The notes below the pieces were generated by a model that was given only the letters and a program-made list of their open reading frames with translations, ran no database searches and had not been told where the DNA came from. Positions 56,341 to 64,000 of a stretch of DNA of 64,000 nucleotides are shown here, piece by piece (position 1 is the first letter of the stretch; each line of letters begins with the position of its first letter). Origin of the DNA: Paracentrotus lividus (lineage: Eukaryota > Echinodermata > Echinoidea > Camarodonta > Echinidae); the NCBI GenBank assembly GCA_940671915.1, contig CALNVZ010002974.1, forward strand, positions 40,369,211 to 40,433,210. Direction: 5' to 3'. The translations under genes and the position numbers were made by a program.

Positions 56341-58720
56341 TATCTGTGACTACATTTGATGATATACAGGTTAAAGTTGCTGTTGATGGTAAGCATCTAT
56401 TAGATGATCCATTCTCAGAAGATTAAGTTATGTCTTGATAAAGAAACTAAAAAATGGCAAAGCGTGTGGTATAGATAAAGTGCGTAATGAAATTTTTGAA
56501 GAATTGCCCAAGAAATAATGATCATGATAATAGTCCGTTTTTTCAATATCGTTTTAGATACAGGTTGTATTCCCACAGATTGGTGTGAGGGCATAATTAT
56601 TCCAATCTACAAAAACAAGGGCGATGCTGCTGATCCAGATAAATTAAATACAGGGGAAAACTATTTACTTCTATATGAAATTCGAGATTAACTAATTTTT
56701 TCAATATAAATTGTCAGGTTGGGAAGGAGCAAGCAGGTTTCCGTGCAAGCTACTCTACAACTGATCATGTTTTTGTGTTGAAGTGCATAATTGATACTTT
56801 TTATTTGCAGCAGAAGAAACGTCTTTTTGTGGATTTATTGATTATTAAAAAAAAAAAGCCTTTGATTTTATTGATAGATACTCGTTGTGGCAGAATCTGT
56901 TGAAGAATGGAGTTAGTGGTAAAAATTTTCATGTAATTAAAAACATATACCAACATGCCAAGTCAGGCATGTGTAAATGTTAAAGAAAATTTGTCACAGC
57001 ATTTTACTTGCAATGTTGGTGTAAGACAAGAGGAAAATCTTTCTCCATTATTGTTTGCCATTTATCTGAACGATTTTGACAGCTATATTGGATCTTGTTA
57101 TGAAGGTCTGAAGCCTGGCCAATGAGATGCGCAGTAAGGTCTTATGTACTTTTGTTAATTTGTATTGTTTGTTGTACGCAGACGACACTTTTATTCTAGC
57201 TGAGAGTTCAGACCAACTCCAATTTGCTCTCAATGCACTTAATGATTATTGTCAAAAGTGGCAATTAACCGTAAATACCAGCAAGACTAAAATTGTTATA
57301 TGTTCCCGAGGGAAGGTGAGGAAAATACAAATTTTCAACCTTAGTGGTGATGTGTTAGACGTTGTGGATGATTTTTACCTATTTGGGGGTTAGATTTCAG
57401 TATAATGGAACGTTTAAATTAACAGTCACAAAGCAGGTATCCCAGGCAAGGAAAGCTTTGCACAGTTTATTGGCAAAAGCAAAAAGATTACATTTGTTCA
57501 TTGATACACAATGTGAATCATTTGATCAGATGATATTACCAATACTGACATACGGGTGTGAAGTATGGGGCTATGAAGATATTGCTCAAATTGAAATTTT
57601 CACAGGAAATTTTTGAGAATAATTTTACGAGTAAATAAGTTCCACTTTAATAAATTATATTAGATGTAGAATAATTGGATTTTGGCTCAGAATTGTGAAA
57701 GGTGAAGAAGACAAGTATACTTTCTTGATAATATATTGTTTGGTTTTTGATATGCACAAAGACCCTACTTTACAGTTCACGTCAAAATGGATGAGTTGCA
57801 TTGAAGATATACTACAGAAATCAGGTTATGGTAATATATTCTTGACACAAGGGCAGGGAATTGGGACCAATTGGTTTCTAAAAGCCTTGAAGCTGCGTTT
57901 AAAAGACATGTCAGATCAAGACTGGCATGCAGCAATATGGTGAAATCGTATCTATTCGAATTATAAGATGATGAAAAAAAAAAAGAATTCGCTTTTGAGA
58001 AGTATTTCTTAATTTTAAGTGTAACTGATGCAACTACATTCTGTAAATTCAGATGCAGATCACATATATAGGCTATCCATCAATAACAATCGTTTTTCTC
58101 GAGATTCATTGAATGATGATTTATGTACATTATGCTTGCTGAAGGAAGTTGGAGATGAGTTCCATTATTAATTCATTTGTGTGTCCTTTCTTTAGTAAAG
58201 AATGACATATGTGCATACCCACAGAATATTTTATAAGACCATGTGTTTACCAAATGGGTAGATTGTTTAGTTTAGATTAAATGTGCCATTAAAACAAAAA
58301 ATTGTAAAATTCATTAGAATAGTAATGTTGCACTTCTCTAAATCATTTATTGACGAAAGATTTCTTGATAATAATACAGTTGCCAGATTGAATGTTACTA
58401 CTAGAAGTGGCAGGGTGATTAAACAACCAGTGCGTTTGAGATTGTAATTGTGCTAAACACAACAATATATTAGTTTATAGTTTGTTATTGGTGTTCTTGT
58501 TATATTCTTGTACTTTCACAATGCAAACATTTGTATTCTTCATTGATATTATGTTCACTGGTATATGCATATCATTATTGTAAATATGTTCATTTTTTTT
58601 CATGCATAAATTAATTATTGTAAATATGTTCTTGTTGAGACTCTCATACTCCCGATCGGAGGTCGATAGAGTTTAACAAAAAAAATCTTATCTTATCTTA
58701 TCTTATATCTTATGATAATG
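56340..58720 (+). pseudogene. Crack/L2-like non-LTR retrotransposon remnant
   Basis: The plus strand shows reverse transcriptase blocks in order: KEQAGFRASYSTTDHVFVLK (about 56725), FDFIDRYSLWQNLLKNGVSG, then FVNLYCLLYADDTFILAESS with the catalytic YADD (57150-57210). WQLTVNTSKTKIVICSRGK, LTYGCEVWGYEDI and a C-terminal region follow (to about 58450). Frameshifts and stops interrupt it. The tail ends in (CTTAT)n repeats (58688-58715), a short-repeat tail of the kind seen on such elements. The 5' part is truncated. Confidence 0.85.
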
Positions 58721-60359
58721 GATAACTAACTCAATCCTGTCAGAACTATTGTATGAAAATGTATTCATTAATCTATTTAGGTAAAATCGTGCCCAGGGAA
58801 GAACTCATTCCATTTATTCCCGTCAAAATCTTAGTGGCAACGAACTGCGATTTTTTTCCACTCTCTTTTTTTCCAAGTTGTAGATCTTGGCTTAAAAATA
58901 AGTCATAAGAAAATTAGTTTTTACATTTCAATGGCCAATAACTTAAATTCCTGGATAATTTCACATTTCCCTATTGAACCGCATAACCTTTTAAGCTTGG
59001 TTGACCAAAGTATGACGGCTGATTTTTGTTTTCGTCCTCCGAAAGTTTGTAAGTCAAGGCATTTAAAGGGACACGGTTTGGTGCATCAATATAATAGGAT
59101 CACAGTCAGTGTACTTATTTATAGCAATGCTTTGGGTCCAATGAGTCACGCCCTTATAGCTCCATTGATATTACTATGCAAACTGAAAGAAGAGAGTTCA
59201 CAATACTTCTGTGCATTTAGTATACTACAGAAGCCCCCGACATTCCAAACTATACATTAGAAGAGTGTAAAAAGTATTATATTGGTCGGGGTGTAGATTC
59301 ATACCGGAGCTACTAAAGATCTTTTCATACTGGAATTGAAAATTACTGTAATTTCGAGCTATTTGGAGTGCACCAAAGCATCACAAAAGGTGTAGTTGAA
59401 AAATACTAGACTAATATTTGCTGAATTATGTGGGAGCATTATTCGTTTTAGAATAGGCAAGCAGGAATTAATTCGGACCTCTCTTCAACTTTTGCAACTT
59501 GGAAGGTAAGTTTTATGTACGATATTTATTAATATTTTGTATTGTTGTTCGTAAATTGTTTTGAATTTTTTTTTCCTAATTTACCTTTTAAAAGTCAAAA
59601 CTCACACCATGACGAAAAATGGAATATAACCTTTTTACAAGCCATTGCTTGAACTGACTTACACTATTGCCTCTCGGGATATTAGCCCATCCAAATTATA
59701 TTGCTGAATGCTGAAGAGTGAGTGGTAATATGGATGCTTAATGGAAGTCGTGCATTGATATATGCTTGATACACAAGTGAAAATCTTTTATTCATGCGCT
59801 TTCATGGGGCGACACAAAAACAGTTATAAACTTGCACTATATCAATATGGACTTTAAACTGAACAAAAGAAAGGAGTGTTTGATAAAGTTCTTTTGCTTT
59901 CTTTTCAGTCACATTGAAGGGACATACTCAGTCTCTAAACTTTCAATATAATAAAATAGTATTCATCCACCGATGTGGTGACGTGAGTGTCGATGGGCAT
60001 TATAGGAAGGCCACCCGGAAATACATTTCGTTTATACTTATTTAATAAAAGATATAAATATGACGTGAAGGTTTGACCAAGTCTTGCGAACTGCTCTCCC
60101 ATGTTGCGTGGATTCTACACCCCTTGCAAGTTTCTTGATATGCCTGATAACTCTATCAGATGCACATGTAAAATCATCTGAGAAGATTGTCCTGATGGCA
60201 GATGGTCATTTATTGATCACCATTCCTTATTAATAACATTGGTCGACTAAATTTCTTCGTTAGGTACAGTGGAGATTAAAGTTAGGCTCATGTGCATTTT
60301 ATATCTCAACAACAATTCGAGTCCAGACCGACTCCTAACCGACCAATAAAGGTGTATAT
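58721..60359. other. Non-coding stretch
   Basis: One plus-strand open stretch (58931-59260) has no recognisable motif and no splice context, so it is not called. Nothing else is recognised. Confidence 0.45.
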
Positions 60360-60530
60360 ATCACCTGAGGAGACGTCTCAGAGACGGAAAAGATCTCTTA
60401 AATATGAATATACATAGATTTTCCCGTAAACCATGATACGTCTCTACGACTCTTTTTTTTTAAAGTCGCAAAGTCTCAAATCCGTCTCACGGCATGTGAT
60501 AGCACCACAACTTGCCGTTTATGTTGACCT
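60340..60530. repeat. Small inverted-repeat element related to the GGAGACGTCTC family
   Basis: GGTGTATATATCACCTGAGG then AGACGTCTC at the left matches the inverse of CCGTCTCACGGCATGTGATA then GCACCAC at the right. It is related to the elements at 26945 and 47075. It lies about 180 bp upstream of the candidate start exon at 60704. Confidence 0.55.
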
Positions 60531-60703
60531 TTTAAACGATCTATTGTCGGTTTTGTAGTCCATCTCATCGATATGACTGATTCAATATTATCCTATTCAT
60601 CTAACATAGGAATGATGACACCATCGTGGAGGCAATAAAGACCAGACAGGACGGGACGTTGGTGCCTAAATAATCGACCAAAAGAAAAGAAAAACATATC
60701 GTC

Positions 60704-60709
60704 ATGAAT
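60704..60709 (+). CDS. Candidate start exon of a membrane-protein gene
   Basis: ATGAAT is followed directly by a GTGAGT donor (phase 0). The next exon at 61248 opens in phase 0, giving MNWNRTSKSYDVNEAFVLG, a natural cytoplasmic N-terminus. The exon contributes only two codons plus 5' UTR, so the call rests on the donor and the phase match. Confidence 0.4.
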
Positions 60710-61247
60710 GTGAGTATATCAAAATAATTGGTAAATTTGGCATCTAAGTATAAATTTGTTATTTATAATACAATTTTGGAGTTGAAATTGTTTTTGATGT
60801 TATGAACACATTTCTCTTTGTCTTTATTGCTAGTAACCCCCGCTTTTGTATTTGTTGATATTTTGTATATTCACTATTTAATTACAGATAAATGAATATA
60901 ATCTTGCATTTAAGCACATATTCAAGAAGACTTACTTTAATTTGTGCCAAAAATGATATGGTATCACCCGCCTGAGATCAACACACCCCTAAAGAAAACA
61001 TGCTAATTAAACTGATTCGTCACTTATTTTTCATGAATGCACACTGCAAGTCAGGGCTTATATAGGGCGAACATGTTTAGGCCTCAAGATTGAATACATT
61101 TGATTTGAGACACTGATTTCATACCTCTATTGAATAATAAAGTTCAAGTTCGACATCAAAACCTTTTGGAAAATGCACATTTTTTCATTGAAACGAATTT
61201 AAAATGTCATCTTTTAAATTAATACAAACAATATTTTTGCTCTATAG

Positions 61248-61560
61248 TGGAATCGGACTTCGAAGAGCTATGACGTGAACGAGGCGTTCGTGTTGGGCGA
61301 GACATTTGATCGTAAGAAGAAGAGAGAAACTATCAGGGAGAGATCGGACTCGCAATCTAGTGTCGAAGATGATGACGAACCGGTAACCAATCCTAGAGGG
61401 TTACCAACCAAAGCATCGAGTATCGACTTCGGTTTGGACGATGAAGTGGATAAACGAAAGCCGTACAGTGATTGTTTGACAGGGTGTTTCGTCATCTTCT
61501 TCGCGCTGGCTTTGATGGCATGTGTGGCGATTCTTCTTTACTTCATTCTCTCCTATACGG
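61248..61560 (+). CDS. Cytoplasmic tail and transmembrane exon of a single-pass membrane protein
   Basis: The acceptor TTTTGCTCTATAG opens WNRTSKSYDVNEAFVLGETF. A highly charged segment follows (DRKKKRETIRERSDSQSSVE, DDDEP). Then comes KPYSDCLTGC and a ~22-residue hydrophobic span (FVIFFALALMACVAILLYFI) ending ILSYTG. A GTGAGC donor (61561) leaves phase 1. If the donor is not used, the frame stays open 36 residues more to TGA at 61668. The charge pattern, with the basic and acidic cytoplasmic part before the membrane span and no signal peptide, suggests type II topology. Base composition is clearly more coding-like than the surroundings. The protein is not identified. The downstream SEA-like exon suggests a membrane-anchored protein with an extracellular SEA domain, as in type II membrane proteases or mucin-like proteins (inference). 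Confidence 0.6.
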
Positions 61561-61670
61561 GTGAGCATAATATCAATTACCCTACCCCTAAAACAAATGC
61601 CCCGTATGATAATTTCCCCATGACATCCCCCAGAACAATAGCCAAGGACAATGATCCTCGTGACTACTGA

Positions 61671-62520
61671 CCATGACTACCTTCGATTGATTGATTGACT
61701 TTATTCGTCAAATGCAAGAAATATAATATTCAAATGATAAAGTATATATAAAGTATACATAAGATACACTGAGAGGATAGCCCATGAAAAACGAAAAGGC
61801 TCATTTCAAATATAAATATCAATATGGTTGAGATTTGTCCCTGGGGGTTGTCGTTCTTCTGAAGGGGAAGTTGTTAAGGCGTAGTTTTCTAGAAGGCCAG
61901 GAGGAGGGGTAGGCCTACTTGTCCTAAAATCGCACTGTGAAGGGCACCCTGAAAATGAGAGGGGTATACAAACTTCGTTCTGAAGAGCTGAGAAATCTGA
62001 CCGTAATTGTCACATACATCATTTTGTTCCATTTTAAAGTTCATTATAGTTTTAAGTAGGCTTCTTCTTCTTCCAGTATGGTACAGTCCACCGCTGGTGT
62101 ATTATCGTACCCTTACCTCTTTGTTTCTATTTCTGAAACTAATAACGGATTCATCAGGACTTAAAGAAGGAAATTCAAACAATAAGCAAAATCCAAGTTA
62201 ATCCTTGGGCTAATCCATTGCTATAATGATTTCGTAAAGCAGCTTTTAAAGTGTTTTTTTTTTAAGTAAAATAACAGTATAGTGGTGTAAATTGGTTTCT
62301 TGTTGGTATTTAAAAGGTTCAATTTCCTTTTCGAGTTCCTTCTATAATATGGGGATGTTAACTTCACTTCTTAACTTAACTTCTATGTTTATGCGCTTTG
62401 TATCTAATGAAAAGGCGTTTTATAAATTCAGTATATTATTATTATCATTATTCACTAGTCTTTTCCTCATGATTCCTCCACTACATTTCCGTAATATCTT
62501 TATACATCGATCCCTTTTTG
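61671..62520. other. Intronic sequence of the membrane-protein gene
   Basis: AT-rich. No exon with both splice sites is recognisable apart from those listed. Confidence 0.4.
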
Positions 62521-62546
62521 TATTTTATTCTCCCTTTCCGTTGCAG

Positions 62547-62579
62547 TATTTGCCACAACCAAAACACAGGTCCTCACTG
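62547..62579 (+). CDS. Possible 33-nt exon of the same gene
   Basis: A strong acceptor (CTCCCTTTCCGTTGCAG) and a GTGAGT donor bracket 33 nt that are open in phase 1-1 (FATTKTQVLT), which fits the phase-1 end of the preceding exon. Its small size and lack of a motif keep confidence low. Confidence 0.35.
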
Positions 62580-62946
62580 GTGAGTGTACAAGAAGCTGTT
62601 CATTGAAATGATATTTATAACCACCATAAAAAGAAAAAATAATTAGTTAAAAGTAAATTTAACTTTTACTTAGTGGGAAATGTACCAACATAATGATAGG
62701 CCTATGCTATAATATTATTTGACTGCTGTTTTGTTTTGTTTGTTTGTTGTTTTTTTTTAGGGAAAAAAAGAAAAAAAAAAAAGAAAACTATATTTCTACA
62801 TAGTTATTTTACGAGAAAAAGCTGATTTGAGGTGATAGTTTAAGTCCGCTTATTAAGCTTACGTTAGGGATCTTCGATCAGCTCGTCATCTTTTTGCGCC
62901 GAACAACAGTGGTAACACGTTGAAACATTTTTTTTTGATACCGCAG

Positions 62947-63055
62947 GCGCATTGAAGCATTAGAGGGTTCTGTTCTCTTAAATGAAACAATTATCATATC
63001 AGATCTAGAGGATCCCCAATCAGTGGCATTACAGAGAAATGGAGAAACGACTTCT
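62947..63055 (+). CDS. Possible SEA-domain exon (ends unresolved)
   Basis: After an acceptor TTTTTTTTGATACCGCAG, one frame reads RIEALEGSVLLNETIIISDL then EDPQSVALQRN. It has the spacing of an SEA-domain opening (a GSV or GTF block, then DPxS). It reaches a stop at 63056. A second frame further on reads SSSGIFEDNLQRYYRGQISA then SLENPTL, also SEA-like. A one-base error between them would reconcile the two, or only one is real. No donor gives the phase 0 needed by the next exon, so the boundaries are uncertain. Confidence 0.3.
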
Positions 63056-63550
63056 TAGCTTCGAGTAGTGGCATTTTTGAAGATAATTTGCAGAGATATT
63101 ACCGAGGACAAATTTCTGCCTCTCTAGAAAATCCAACCCTGTAAATTTCTCGCTATGCACTCGCCTCGTTCCTTCTTTTTCCTTGACATCTTTATTCTTA
63201 ATTATTAGGCCTCCTTTTCTTCACCTATTTTTTATTTCTTCCCGCTACAAGACAGTAATTTAAAATAAGATGCCTCCCCAACCCCCCCATTTTATGTTGA
63301 ATGCCAAATAGGCGTACCCTACTGCCAGTGAAATGCTTGATGAAGACATAGTAATGATACGGCTACATTTAAAAAAAAAATAACCGATTTAAAAATGTAT
63401 TACTCAATATCAAGTATATATTAATTCATGAAACATTACATCACAATTACATTTGGTAATTGAAGCTAACGTAATAGCAACATACTTATCGAGGTTATAA
63501 TAAATATTGTTGTTATCATAGTTTAAACAAAAATGTTTCTTTATCCACAG

Positions 63551-63617
63551 TTACATGCATCATTTAATGACAGTGCCCTCACAGACGTTTATGACGGGGC
63601 TAAGGTGGAGCGCTTCG
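63551..63617 (+). CDS. SEA-like exon
   Basis: A clear acceptor (TTCTTTATCCACAG) and a perfect GTAAGT donor at 63618 flank 67 nt. In phase 0 they read LHASFNDSALTDVYDGAKVE then RF. This matches the second half of SEA domains (L..F..S.L...Y..V..F, usually followed by GSV, which would begin the next exon outside this reading). SEA domains are extracellular, autoproteolytic or adhesive modules near membrane spans. Confidence 0.5.
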
Positions 63618-64000
63618 AGTAAGTAATCAATGCACAGTGATTAGATACATAGATATTTATTTATATTTTAATTATACAACACATTACAAAAAGTGTAATA
63701 TTCGTGGTTTTCCCAACGACACAAACCATACAAAAATTTCCCCAGACAACAATTAAAAGCCCCTAAAAGTTTTCAAAAACGACTTTTTCATTCCCGCCTA
63801 TACCATATACACAGTTTGCCTCCATTATACACCTCGTCACAATATTCTAAAACTCCTATTTGTCGAAACTGCGGCAAGAGGTTTGCTATTGACTGCTTGG
63901 CAGAAGACACGATACATTTGGAAACTAACTCGAGTTACATAAAACAATCATTGTTTTCGACATGTTGCTCTCATGCACTTCAAAGTGATTTCCCCCTACT
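63618..64000. other. Intronic sequence to the right edge
   Basis: It follows the GTAAGT donor. No further exon is recognised before the window ends. Confidence 0.4.

Noticed and set aside
1-64000. CRISPR arrays, operons, bacterial promoters or ribosome binding sites
   Set aside because: The sequence is eukaryotic (spliced genes, SINEs, MITEs). The 25-bp minisatellite has no spacer structure.

Overview
The window is eukaryotic nuclear DNA from a marine deuterostome, most likely an echinoderm and probably a sea urchin. The signs are small, widely spaced exons with GT-AG introns, one strongly metazoan gene, and dense nested transposons of types common in such genomes (foldback elements, Tc1-like, Penelope-like, Crack/L2-like, TTAA-flanked MITEs, tRNA-headed SINEs). 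The species assignment is inferred from overall character, not from a marker. The assembly is a draft, with one run of 19 Ns at 34158-34176.

Three host loci can be supported. (1) Epsilon-tubulin (TUBE1), minus strand, 53464 to 35409: thirteen exons read directly from the sequence and joined in consistent phase. Exon 6 sits in a 139-bp tandem array and carries a one-base deletion. The last exon is followed by about nine decayed ~90-bp copies of the segment encoding the C-terminus. (2) An immunoglobulin-superfamily gene, minus strand: a complete V-like Ig exon with phase 1-1 boundaries at 1541-1245, and candidate signal-peptide first exons with phase-1 donors at 21217-21130 and 29658-29586. The first exons lie in a segment duplicated about four times between 20.7 and 30.0 kb. 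(3) The 5' end of a plus-strand gene (60.7 kb to the right edge) for a single-pass membrane protein, with a short start exon, a cytoplasmic/transmembrane exon and a downstream SEA-like exon; the joins among its later exons are unresolved.

Layout: 0-1.1 kb, a dead non-LTR retrotransposon; 1.2-1.5 kb, the Ig exon; 1.9-2.9 kb, a terminal-inverted-repeat element; 5.4-7.0 kb, a foldback transposon with an 8-bp target duplication; 7.7-9.4 kb, an inverted Tc1 composite; 9.4-20.5 kb, nested repeats several layers deep; 20.7-30 kb, the duplicated leader-exon segments, split by a head-to-head pair of Penelope-like elements (22.0-26.05 kb) with hammerhead-like motifs in their ends; 30.8-32.7 kb, a 25-bp minisatellite interrupted by a SINE; 33.0-33.4 kb, a TTAA MITE; 34.6-53.5 kb, TUBE1 and the elements in its introns; 53.7-58.7 kb, a MITE, a tandem repeat and a dead Crack/L2-like element; 60.7-63.6 kb, the membrane-protein exons.

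The genes do not form a functional group. The window is best read as three unrelated genes spaced and partly remodelled by repeats. The most unusual features are local tandem duplications of coding pieces (the TUBE1 last exon, TUBE1 exon 6 and the IgSF leader exon).
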